NCBI GenBank assembly: GCA_021200995.1
Contig: JAJQFS010000077.1
Span: 1 to 34,022, forward strand
Length of the DNA stretch: 34,022 nt
From: Lachnospiraceae bacterium
Lineage (GTDB): Bacteria > Bacillota > Clostridia > Lachnospirales > Lachnospiraceae
Reading direction: 5' to 3'
Part shown: positions 25,500 through 32,956 of the stretch, piece after piece
Position numbering within the stretch: position 1 is the stretch's first letter
How the letters are laid out: every line of letters begins with the position of its first letter
Translations under genes and position numbers: made by a program
The notes under the pieces: generated by a model
What the model was told of the DNA's origin: nothing
The model's input: the letters and a program-made list of their open reading frames with translations, nothing else
The model's database searches: none

Positions 25500-26751
25500 G
25501 ACAATATTCCTCCCCTGATTTTACCGGCAGATCTGCAATAAAATCTGCGCGGAAATTGCGAAGCACTGACTGTAGCGGGGCCGGGCCGGCCGCACCCAAC
25601 GGGCACAGCGCACAGCGGCTGGTATGGTCCGCCAGAGCAGACAGCTCATCAATGCTCTCCTCACCCAGCTTTCCGTTCAGCATATCCTTAAGCATCTGAT
25701 CGAGCTTGTGCAGGCCAAGACGGCAGGGTACACATTTCCCACAGCTCTCACCCGCGTAAAACTCCACGATATTCTGGCACAGATCCACCAGATTTGTACT
25801 CTCGTCCACAAACATCAGATCGCCGGTACCCAGCGAGCAGCCCGCCGCCGCGCATTCCTCAATTGCCATCGGCACATTTAACTTATCCGGACCCACAATC
25901 GGGCCGGAACAGCCTCCGGTCTGCACCGCCTTTAACGTTGCCTGATTTTTCATACCACCTGCCATTGCAAGCAGCTCTCCAATGGTGGTGCCCAATGGCG
26001 CCTCATACACGCCCGGCCGTTCTACATGGCCGCTGACAGTAAAGAGCTTTGTGCCGGGACATTTTTCCGTCCCGTATTTACGGTAGTTCTCTCCCAGTTC
26101 CATGACAATCGGCACGCTGGCCATCGTCTCTACATTGTTGATAACCGTGGGCTTTCCCCACAGACCGGCGGAAGTCGGATAGGGAGGCTTCATTCTGGTT
26201 TCTCCGCGTCTGCCCTCGATGCTCTCTAAAAGGGCCGTCTCCTCGCCGCAGATATAAGCGCCCTGGCCGGTGCGGACCTCAGCGGTAAATTTCTTCCCGC
26301 TGCCCAAGATCTTTTCTCCCAGGAAGCCATGCGCCTCGGCGTCCGCGATCGCTTTGCGCAGAATGGTATGTACATAGGGGTACTCCGCGCGAATATAGAG
26401 GACACCATGATCAGCACCAACGGCAAGCCCCGCGATGGCCATGCCCTCCAACACCGCGTGCGGATCTTTGCACAACAGGACACGGTCCTTATTGGTGCCC
26501 GGCTCTCCTTCATCCGCGTTGCAGACGATATACTTCTGGTCCGCCGCTTCCGCCTTCACCATCTGCCACTTCTGGCCGGTGGGAAAGCCAGCGCCGCCGC
26601 GGCCTCTTAAGCCTGATGCTGTCACCAGAGGAATGATACACTCCGGATCTGCGACTGCTTTTTTCAGCATTTCGTAGCCGCCGGCGGCAGCGTAATCCAA
26701 AGAGGACACCGGATTCACCTTACCGGCTCTCTTTAACAACAGCTGTTCCAT
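25492..26751 (-). CDS. NuoF-like NADH-binding flavoprotein subunit (HndC/HydB core)
   Basis: NADH:acceptor subunit carrying FMN and one [4Fe-4S]. At 419 residues it has the NADH/FMN motif LRGRGGAGFPTGQKW (about 48-62), NADEGEPGTNKDR, the GAYICGEETALLESIEG loop, an SLBB domain and cluster ligands C337, C340, C343 and C380. It lacks both the N-terminal thioredoxin-like [2Fe-2S] domain and the C-terminal double [4Fe-4S] domain of bifurcating HydB subunits. ATG 26751 overlaps the NuoE-like stop by one base (TGATG). Oxidises or reduces NAD(H) for the complex. Confidence 0.94.
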   Translation of the reverse strand: MEQLLLKRAGKVNPVSSLDYAAAGGYEMLKKAVADPECIIPLVTASGLRGRGGAGFPTGQKWQMVKAEAADQKYIVCNADEGEPGTNKDRVLLCKDPHAVLEGMAIAGLAVGADHGVLYIRAEYPYVHTILRKAIADAEAHGFLGEKILGSGKKFTAEVRTGQGAYICGEETALLESIEGRRGETRMKPPYPTSAGLWGKPTVINNVETMASVPIVMELGENYRKYGTEKCPGTKLFTVSGHVERPGVYEAPLGTTIGELLAMAGGMKNQATLKAVQTGGCSGPIVGPDKLNVPMAIEECAAAGCSLGTGDLMFVDESTNLVDLCQNIVEFYAGESCGKCVPCRLGLHKLDQMLKDMLNGKLGEESIDELSALADHTSRCALCPLGAAGPAPLQSVLRNFRADFIADLPVKSGEEYCHG

Positions 26752-27245
26752 CAAACATCGCCCCCTTCCTCTAATCTTTTAAGGAATGCCGGCACCTCAT
26801 CCGCCGTTACCGGGCCATATACACGATCCCCGACCAGGACGGCCGGACTCTTATCGCAGACGCCCAGGCAGTCGCACAAAAGCAGGCTGTATTTGCCGTC
26901 CGCGGTTGTGCCGCCGACCTCGATTCCCAGCTCTCTTTCAAACGCTTCCAACGTCTCCTGCGCACCGTTTACATGACAGGGCGCGCTTTTGCACATGCGG
27001 ATGATGCATTCTCCATACGGCTGATGATTAAAGAAGGAGTAAAAGGACGCCACCCCCGCTACCTGCGACAACGGCAGATCCAGCCCATCCGCGACAGAGC
27101 GCATGACATCCAGCGAAAGCCAGCCGTAAATGCGCTGCGCTTCCTGTAAAACCGTGATCAATGTTCCCGGAATTTCTTTGTACTGGTCAATCACATCTGC
27201 AAGCTTTTCCGCTTTCAATTCCATATCGGAAGTCCAATCACTCAT
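26751..27245 (-). CDS. NuoE-like [2Fe-2S] subunit (HndA/HydC-like)
   Basis: Thioredoxin-fold ferredoxin of 164 residues that pairs with the NuoF-like subunit. The ligands are C85 and C90 in RMCKSAPCHVNG and C126 and C130 in CDCLGVCDKSP. The N-terminal helical domain has the usual LITVLQEAQRIYGWL and SQVAGVASFYSFF. ATG 27245 follows AGGAGG; a longer reading from 27278 is unnecessary. It overlaps the ferredoxin gene upstream by eight bases and the NuoF-like gene by one, so the complex is made from one message. Confidence 0.94.
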   Translation of the reverse strand: MSDWTSDMELKAEKLADVIDQYKEIPGTLITVLQEAQRIYGWLSLDVMRSVADGLDLPLSQVAGVASFYSFFNHQPYGECIIRMCKSAPCHVNGAQETLEAFERELGIEVGGTTADGKYSLLLCDCLGVCDKSPAVLVGDRVYGPVTADEVPAFLKRLEEGGDV

Positions 27246-27654
27246 CTTTCTGACCTCCTTTCTGACCGACCTTCTCACAGGCTTCGCACGCCCGTTCGGG
27301 AATGTCTCTGGTCATATCTCCGTACGGAGTATGAAAATAAGTCTTTTCCAGGCCATCCTCGCCCAGGCGGAAGATTTCCCCGGTCTCCTTGCGCTTAAAG
27401 AGAATGCGCTGGTTGATCGGGAAATTCATATGCAGCGCCCCTGTCCGGCAGACCTCCAGACAGCAGCTGCAGTACCAGCATTCGTCCGGATACGCCACGA
27501 TCGGCGGCTGGCCCGGCACGGGATTGCGCATAATCGTCTGCACCCTGCAGATATCGGCGCAGGCATTGCAGCCGACACAGATGTCGGGATCTATGGTCAC
27601 CGCTTCGGTTGGCCCTGTCACGTTTGGAACCAGATATACTTTCTTTTCTTCCAC
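27238..27654 (-). CDS. AprB-like ferredoxin with two [4Fe-4S] clusters
   Basis: A 138-residue electron carrier. Cluster one: C26, C29, C32, C36; cluster two: C59, C62, C65, C69 in DECWYCSCCLEVCRTGAL, the CW-x-C pattern also seen in AprB of adenylylsulfate reductase. A long C-terminal tail (residues 75-138), as in AprB, could wrap around the partner flavoprotein; it holds another pair, ACEACEK. The start is GTG at 27654, with GGAGGG seven bases upstream inside the last codons of the FAD gene. It most likely passes electrons between the NADH module and the FAD subunit. Confidence 0.87.
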   Translation of the reverse strand: MEEKKVYLVPNVTGPTEAVTIDPDICVGCNACADICRVQTIMRNPVPGQPPIVAYPDECWYCSCCLEVCRTGALHMNFPINQRILFKRKETGEIFRLGEDGLEKTYFHTPYGDMTRDIPERACEACEKVGQKGGQKDE

Positions 27655-27657
27655 GGC

Positions 27658-29727
27658 TTATCCCTCCTTCCTTCCGGTGGCAGCCTGATAATTCTCCAGA
27701 TAAGTCGGCGCGTACGGAGCCTTCAGCCAGTAATTATCCTCCAGATCATGTGTGACAACCTTACCATCCTCATCCAGGTGCTGAATAATATACGGATTTT
27801 TGCCGCCCCAGGTCACAGTGCCGCTCTGACCGCCCTTCGGCTTCGCCTCAGCTGCCTTTTCAGGATGCAGGGCTGCCTCCTTCGCTTTTTTCTTCTTCTC
27901 CTCCGCATCCCACTGTACCTTCTCGCGGCAGGCGTTTAAAAACATCTCACTAACGGTGATTCTGGTTTCATCCTCCATCACCCTCGCCAGCTCATGCGGG
28001 TTGCGGGCATAGGTATGCTGCATCTCGTTCTTTTTGATACTGTCAAGCCAGGTCAGACCCAGATCGATAATCGGTACGGTCAGGTTATCACCGCAGCACT
28101 GCTGCATGACTCTGGCGCTGCCGCCCCAGAGCTCCTTCCAGCTGATATAGTTGGATAAGTCTCCTTCCTGCGCCCGCTTCACCGGCGCATAGACACGGTC
28201 GATCTCCGCCTGCAGCTGCTGTTGATCAATATCCGCGAGCGAATGCTTCTCACAGTATTCAGCCGCGCGCTCTCCCGCGTACCAGCCGGAGGAACAGGCG
28301 TAGCTGCAGCCTTCCAGACCGGAGGCCGCGCCGCCCGCGTACAGGCCGGGCACTGTCGTCATCAGATCCCAGTCCACCAGCGGCTCGCCCTGGTTGCCGA
28401 AGCTTTCCGACCGCCAGGCCTTCATGTAATTACCCTCGCCCTGGAAGGCGCCGCCGGAAAGATACCCGTTCGCGTCCTGCTGGATGGGGCACATCAGCAT
28501 GTCCGTGTCCGGATTGAAGCCCATCCGGGTGTAATTGTCAAACAGATTATATCTGCTCTTTCCCTCATTGCCGATCATCATGCCCCAGATGCTGCGGCGC
28601 TCCGCTTCATACATGGACGGCAGATCCGCCCAGATCGGCTCAACCAACTCGCCCTTTTTGATCATCTCGGGCACCTTCGGATCCAGGGATGGGCACTTGA
28701 TGTCCTTATACACATCGCTGATCACGCTGCCGCAGTAGGTCTGGCGGTCTGTCGGCATATTGCGGGCTTCCTGTGTCGTGATAGGATTGCCGTCCCCGTC
28801 CACCCAGGGCAGTTCTTTGCCGTTATTGTCCACCATCGTGCAGGGGAACCAGGTATTGGTGGGATTGCCCACGCCGAATCTGGGCCAGGCCATCGGATGC
28901 GCCGCGCGGGTGTGGCCGTTTTTATACATCCCGAAAATATCCGCCCCGGCAAGCCAGCTCATGGCCAGCCCCTCGCCGATCTCGTTCGGATCCCAGCGGT
29001 AGCTGTTGCCTGTAATCTCCGTGCTGTAGGTCCACAGCGTGCAGGCATAACCGCAGGTGTTGATCACTGTCTTACAGTGAAATACATAGAATTCCCCTGT
29101 CTCTAAGGAAAATCCGGTCGCGCCGCAGATCGGCGCGCCTCTTTTACCGCCCTCGGTCAGCACCCGCGTGACCATCGCACGCTCAAAAAGCTGCACGTTT
29201 TTCTCGTTGCGGAGTCCTCTGTATAAAACCGGCTTGATATACTGGCCGCCGCGCAGCTTGACCGCCACCAGCTCCCGGTAATCATACGCCTTCAAAAGAT
29301 TCCTCTCCTTATCCAGCGTGGAAGCGCCCTCAAAGTCGCCGTCCTCATCCCGGATCGGCAGCCCCAGCTGCTCCAGCACCATCAGCGCGTCCCAGGTGCC
29401 CTTTAAGGCGATATAATCCCTGTTGCCCTGACGGCCGGCAGTGTTTCCTTTTTCCAGGTTTTCCTCCGGCGTCATGGGAGCGCCCTCATACTCCAGTACA
29501 TTGTTCCAGTGGTCCATTCCGGCGCCGCCGCAGCCGGAACGCTTGATCGTGGACTTGTCCGCCACGCCCACTCTCGCTCCCTTTCTGGCCGCCGCGATAC
29601 CTGCCATGCAGCCCGCCAGGCCGCCGCCGACTACCAGCACATCCAGGTCCACGTGGTTCACCCTGCCGTAGGCGACCGTATAGGGCCATTCATAGACCTT
29701 TGTGCCAAATGTGTTCTGATAAGCCAT
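27658..29727 (-). CDS. FAD-dependent reductase, AprA/fumarate-reductase superfamily
   Basis: Probable catalytic subunit, 689 residues. N-terminal dinucleotide-binding motif DVLVVGGGLAGCMAGIAA (about 29-46), then KSTIKRSGCGGAGMDHW, and a C-terminal FAD motif VPGLYAGGAASGLEGCSYA with SSGWYAGERAAEYC, as in AprA/FrdA/SdhA proteins. No signal peptide, so cytoplasmic. A Lys/Ala/Glu-rich linker begins near residue 608 and ends in an aromatic tail (NPYIIQHL; YWLKAPYAPTYLENY). First gene of the redox operon, AGGAAAGGG before ATG 29727. No sat, qmo or dsr genes are nearby, so APS is an unlikely substrate; the true acceptor is unknown. Confidence 0.88.
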   Translation of the reverse strand: MAYQNTFGTKVYEWPYTVAYGRVNHVDLDVLVVGGGLAGCMAGIAAARKGARVGVADKSTIKRSGCGGAGMDHWNNVLEYEGAPMTPEENLEKGNTAGRQGNRDYIALKGTWDALMVLEQLGLPIRDEDGDFEGASTLDKERNLLKAYDYRELVAVKLRGGQYIKPVLYRGLRNEKNVQLFERAMVTRVLTEGGKRGAPICGATGFSLETGEFYVFHCKTVINTCGYACTLWTYSTEITGNSYRWDPNEIGEGLAMSWLAGADIFGMYKNGHTRAAHPMAWPRFGVGNPTNTWFPCTMVDNNGKELPWVDGDGNPITTQEARNMPTDRQTYCGSVISDVYKDIKCPSLDPKVPEMIKKGELVEPIWADLPSMYEAERRSIWGMMIGNEGKSRYNLFDNYTRMGFNPDTDMLMCPIQQDANGYLSGGAFQGEGNYMKAWRSESFGNQGEPLVDWDLMTTVPGLYAGGAASGLEGCSYACSSGWYAGERAAEYCEKHSLADIDQQQLQAEIDRVYAPVKRAQEGDLSNYISWKELWGGSARVMQQCCGDNLTVPIIDLGLTWLDSIKKNEMQHTYARNPHELARVMEDETRITVSEMFLNACREKVQWDAEEKKKKAKEAALHPEKAAEAKPKGGQSGTVTWGGKNPYIIQHLDEDGKVVTHDLEDNYWLKAPYAPTYLENYQAATGRKEG

Positions 29728-29844
29728 TTTTCACCCTTTCCTTTCCGAAAATACATTCTTATGCGCCGCAGACCAGGTTTATATGATAACCCCTGTATGT
29801 CCGACTAGTGCGGCCATTTTGTTTTTCATTATCATTATCAATTT

Positions 29845-29863
29845 TTTGCTTGCAAAAAGCAAA
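29845..29863. promoter_or_regulatory. Dyad 1 in the LysR/redox-operon divergent region
   Basis: Perfect seven-base arms TTTGCTT and AAGCAAA with a five-base centre. The geometry fits a LysR box (T-N11-A). It lies between the two divergent promoters. Confidence 0.5.
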
Positions 29864-29880
29864 CGCATGGTATTTAATAG

Positions 29881-29899
29881 TGATAGGAAAAACCTATCA
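29881..29899. promoter_or_regulatory. Dyad 2 next to the first LysR ribosome site
   Basis: Perfect seven-base arms TGATAGG and CCTATCA with an AAAAA centre, ending at the AGGAG ribosome site of the first LysR gene. Same 7-5-7 geometry as dyad 1, 36 bases away centre to centre. It could be an autoregulatory operator or an RNA hairpin. Confidence 0.5.
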
Positions 29900-29912
29900 G
29901 GAGCCTTTTAAA

Positions 29913-30791
29913 ATGGAATTATACCAGCTCAAATATTTTCATACGCTCTGCCGTTACGGCAAATACTCCCGCGCAGCACAGGAGCTCTATATCTCGCCCT
30001 CCGCGCTCTCCTCGGCCGTCAAAAAGCTGGAGGCGGAGCTTGGCCTGCCCTTAATCGACCGTAACGCCCCCGATTTCACTCTGCTGCCGGCAGGGGAAGC
30101 ACTGCTTGCCTGCTGCGGCTCCATCTTAAATGAGCTGGACATTCTCCAGGAGCAGCTGGACAAACTGGCAGGGCAGGCTGTCGCACTGCGCATCGCGGTG
30201 GAACACATGGCCTTTTCCGGCTCCTTTATGGAAGCGCTGGATTCCTTTTCCCAGCAATACCCTCAGGTTCAGGTAGCCGTCTCCAGAAGGGACGGCGATA
30301 CGATCCGCCAGCTTGTAAACAGCCGCAAACTTGACATTGGCATTGTCATTCACCAGGACAGTCAGTATCCGGGGCTTTCCACCGAGCCATACTGCGAAGC
30401 TGAATATGGCCTGTACTGTGGGAAACCGCAGGCAGAAACCGTCATATCCACGCGTACCCTTGCCGGAAAAGAACTGACTCTGCTCAACAATACCGGTGAC
30501 ATGGCCGCGCCCCTGAAAGAGTATTTTCTTGCCTTTGACGTCCGGCCGGCCAAAAGCAGCGTCACCAATATTTATCCGGACGCTTCCTGGCCATTAATCA
30601 GAGCCGGTCTGGGATCGGCTGTCTATCCTATGGATCTGCATCGGATTGGGGATGGAATCTTTGTCTATCCGTTCGATCCTCCCCTGACCCTGCGCTACGA
30701 TTTTGTCACGCCCCCGCACAGTCCCATTGCCCGTGCGCTGAAGCTGCTAAAGGACTTTCTGCTCTCCCGCGCAGGAAAGGAGCTGCCATGA
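29913..30791 (+). CDS. LysR family transcriptional regulator 1
   Basis: DNA-binding regulator of 292 residues: N-terminal winged HTH (MELYQLKYFHTLCRYGKYSR, then AAQELYISPSALSSAVKKLE), linker helix, and a periplasmic-binding-like effector domain from about residue 90. ATG 29913 is set by AGGAG nine bases upstream and by the family N-terminus; a longer frame from 29808 is not supported. Divergent from the redox operon, the classical position for a LysR protein controlling its neighbour, and overlapping the second LysR gene by four bases. Confidence 0.94.
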   Translation: MELYQLKYFHTLCRYGKYSRAAQELYISPSALSSAVKKLEAELGLPLIDRNAPDFTLLPAGEALLACCGSILNELDILQEQLDKLAGQAVALRIAVEHMAFSGSFMEALDSFSQQYPQVQVAVSRRDGDTIRQLVNSRKLDIGIVIHQDSQYPGLSTEPYCEAEYGLYCGKPQAETVISTRTLAGKELTLLNNTGDMAAPLKEYFLAFDVRPAKSSVTNIYPDASWPLIRAGLGSAVYPMDLHRIGDGIFVYPFDPPLTLRYDFVTPPHSPIARALKLLKDFLLSRAGKELP

Positions 30792-31696
30792 CACTGACAC
30801 AACTCAACTATCTTTCCTGTGTGCACCGCTGCGGAAGTCTGCGCCGTGCAGCCAAAGAACTGCAGGTATCCCAACCCTCTGTCACCGAAGCCATTCACGC
30901 CCTGGAGGCGGACTTGAACCAGAAACTGCTGCAATTTAGTGGGAACCGCACGACACTGACCGAGGCAGGGCTGCGGGTTCTGGACACCGCGGAAATTTTT
31001 TTCAGAGAGGAAAACCGGCTGAGAGAAGACCTGTCTGCCCTGTCTCAGCGCTCCGGCTCCCTCATCCGTCTTGCCTTCGGCCTGTACGTTCCGCTGCCGA
31101 TGCAGATTCTGCAGGAATATCAGACGGCCAATCCGCAGGTAAAAATTTCCATCGATCAGTGCAGCGCTCTGCATGTGATCCAACTGCTGGAACAGGAAGA
31201 ATGTGAGTTCGGCATTCTCTATACGGAAATGCTGACCGGACGCTTTGGAGCGCTTGACTACGGCAGTCTGGAATTCGGCATTTTCTGCCCCAATGGCCAC
31301 GCCCTGCTGCAGTATGAAAAAGTACCGCGAAAGCTGGCGCTCTCCTATCTGGAACAGCAGATGGGACGCCAGACAAAGCCTTCCTCAATGCCCGCCATAG
31401 ATGGATCTGACCCGACAGACACCAGATCCAGCTTGTCTCTGGCCAGCCGCAATCTGTCCGGCGCCTTTCATCCCTCCTTAGATCCGATGCTGGAAGCGCT
31501 ACAGGCACAGCTAAATAATCAGATCGCCATCCTGCCTCTCAATTACACGGATGACAGCATCCGTCTTCAAAGACGTCCCATCGACCCGCCGTTATTAATT
31601 CCGCTCTCTCTGGCCTGGAATCCGAAGCATTTCCTGTCCCGGGAGGCGATTGCGCTGCGTTCACACTTTGTTCATAATTTATTTTCTGAATGTTAA
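30788..31696 (+). CDS. LysR family transcriptional regulator 2
   Basis: A 302-residue LysR protein whose ATG overlaps the stop of the first (ATGA), with AAAGGAG upstream. N-terminal HTH: MTLTQLNYLSCVHRCGSLRR, then AAKELQVSQPSVTEAIHALE. The effector domain is less typical after residue 190, with a Ser/Thr-rich stretch (SSMPAIDGSDPTDTRSSLSL). The two proteins are clearly different in sequence, so this is not a recent duplication. They may form a heteromeric or dual-input control of the redox operon. Confidence 0.93.
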   Translation: MTLTQLNYLSCVHRCGSLRRAAKELQVSQPSVTEAIHALEADLNQKLLQFSGNRTTLTEAGLRVLDTAEIFFREENRLREDLSALSQRSGSLIRLAFGLYVPLPMQILQEYQTANPQVKISIDQCSALHVIQLLEQEECEFGILYTEMLTGRFGALDYGSLEFGIFCPNGHALLQYEKVPRKLALSYLEQQMGRQTKPSSMPAIDGSDPTDTRSSLSLASRNLSGAFHPSLDPMLEALQAQLNNQIAILPLNYTDDSIRLQRRPIDPPLLIPLSLAWNPKHFLSREAIALRSHFVHNLFSEC

Positions 31697-32008
31697 ATTT
31701 GACTACAAAAATTATCCAAATGTCTCCATTATGATAATAATCAGAACAGGACAACAAAATTCTTTTTCATAAACAAAGCCCAGTAGAAGCAGTCTACTGG
31801 GTTTCCTCCTTTAAAGCGCAGAAAAGACAGCAGCATTTTGTCGCTGTCTCTTTCTGTGTTTATGAAATTCCAATTTCGTAAGATAAATACTTTCGCTTCG
31901 AGTCTATAAATCAAATATGTCACCATAGCAAATCCTAATGTCCGTTACCCTTCTTCATAAAATCACTCTTGAAAACACAGATACCATCATAAGCTATATC
32001 CTGTTTTA
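31697..32008. other. 312-base intergenic region, convergent 3' ends
   Basis: Lies between the end of LysR 2 (plus) and the end of the broken MBL gene (minus). It holds the terminator at 31779-31801 and a second, weaker hairpin (AGACAGC at 31825-31831 with GCTGTCT at 31843-31849) followed by a T-rich stretch. I see no gene; the small minus-strand frame across it is read through the hairpins and looks random. Confidence 0.6.
31779..31801 (+). terminator. Terminator of the LysR pair
   Basis: Perfect nine-base stem CCCAGTAGA / TCTACTGGG with loop AGCAG, followed by TTTCCTCCTTT. Located 82 bases after the second LysR stop. Confidence 0.7.
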
Positions 32009-32931
32009 TCATTTTAGGTGAACTGGTTCCTCGCGAGGCGAACGAAATCCAAAGAAATTTTTTCCCAGTCTGAGCATTTCACGAGGCGTACGCTGACCAT
32101 CCCAAAAACTTGGCACAAGAGCAGTAGTATATTCGCCGCTCAAATATTGACGCGCCAACGTAATGATATTAGGTAAACAGTCTTCCCCCAATGGCTCTCC
32201 AAGCGCTCTGAAATCATGGTGACCATTGTACAAATCATCATATTTATCAGACATCGTCTGCAATCGCTCCAGATACTGAATGCACTCTTCAAGAGGGACA
32301 GCAGCCATTGTTGTATTATAATTAACCGCATCGCAACTGAACAATGTGCGCGTATACTCATCAAGAAATACCATTTCATCTATAGCGTGGCCAGGGCAAT
32401 AGTATGCTTTTACAACGCGTCCTCCACCCAGGTCAAATTCCATACCGTCATGGATTGGATGATAATTTGGTTTTGGCTCATCCTCCGTATGTTCATACAT
32501 ATTATCAATATCATATCCATACAGATTAAACATGGACTGTACATATCCGATATGGCCTTTCTGCCGACTGGCGATCAGTCGGATATCATCTTTTCGCGAC
32601 GCGTTAATCTCCTCTAAGTTTTTTTCTGCTCCTGCATGGGTTTTTCCCCTGTGATCAGCGGACTCTTTTCGTAAACCCACGCGTCCTCCCATTGCCAGGC
32701 GCCGCCGTAATGATCGCCGTGAGAATGTGAAATCACCAGCGTAATTGGTTTATCAGTCAACATTTCCACTGCCCCCCCCCGCAGATCCCCGATTCCAAAA
32801 CCGCAGTCAATCAACATGGCTCTCTCAGAACCAATCAGTAAAAAACAGCTCGCACAATCAAATTCGTCAATCTCCCATGTATCCTTTTTGAACTGTACCA
32901 TTGGATAAAGTTTCGTCAGTTTCATACCCAT
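32009..32931 (-). pseudogene. Metallo-beta-lactamase-fold hydrolase split by a frameshift at an A7 run
   Basis: The N-terminal piece begins at ATG 32931 (GGAGGG eight bases upstream) and runs MGMKLTKLYPMVQFKKDTWE through the intact metal motif HSHGDHYGG, then stops after QEQKKT. The C-terminal piece, in the next frame, continues NLEEINASRKDDIRLIASRQ and carries CPGHAIDEM, FSCDAVNY and NGHHDFRA, the remaining ligands. Adding one A to the A7 run (plus-strand T at 32619-32625) joins them into a 307-residue protein that aligns end to end with the neighbouring MBL gene. It lies 25 bases after that gene on the same strand. Whether the break is real or a sequencing error cannot be told here. Confidence 0.87.
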
Positions 32932-32956
32932 TTTTTCTTCCCTCCGTTTTTTCGTC

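Noticed and set aside
28222-29106. Open frame of 294 codons on the plus strand
   Set aside because: Antisense shadow of the FAD reductase gene, which has clear motifs on the other strand.
27238-29727. Dissimilatory adenylylsulfate reductase (AprAB) for sulfate respiration
   Set aside because: The pair resembles AprAB in layout, but no sulfate adenylyltransferase, Qmo or sulfite reductase genes are nearby and it is fused into an operon with NADH-module genes.
30695-31300. Open frame of 201 codons on the minus strand
   Set aside because: Antisense to the second LysR gene, which is coupled to the first by ATGA and has a clear HTH.
31741-31926. 61-codon frame on the minus strand in the intergenic region
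   Set aside because: It runs through two hairpins, one being the LysR terminator, and has no ribosome site.
32771-32781. Run of nine C suspected as another frameshift site
   Set aside because: The protein reads in one frame on both sides of the run and aligns with the paralog apart from one extra residue, so no break is indicated.
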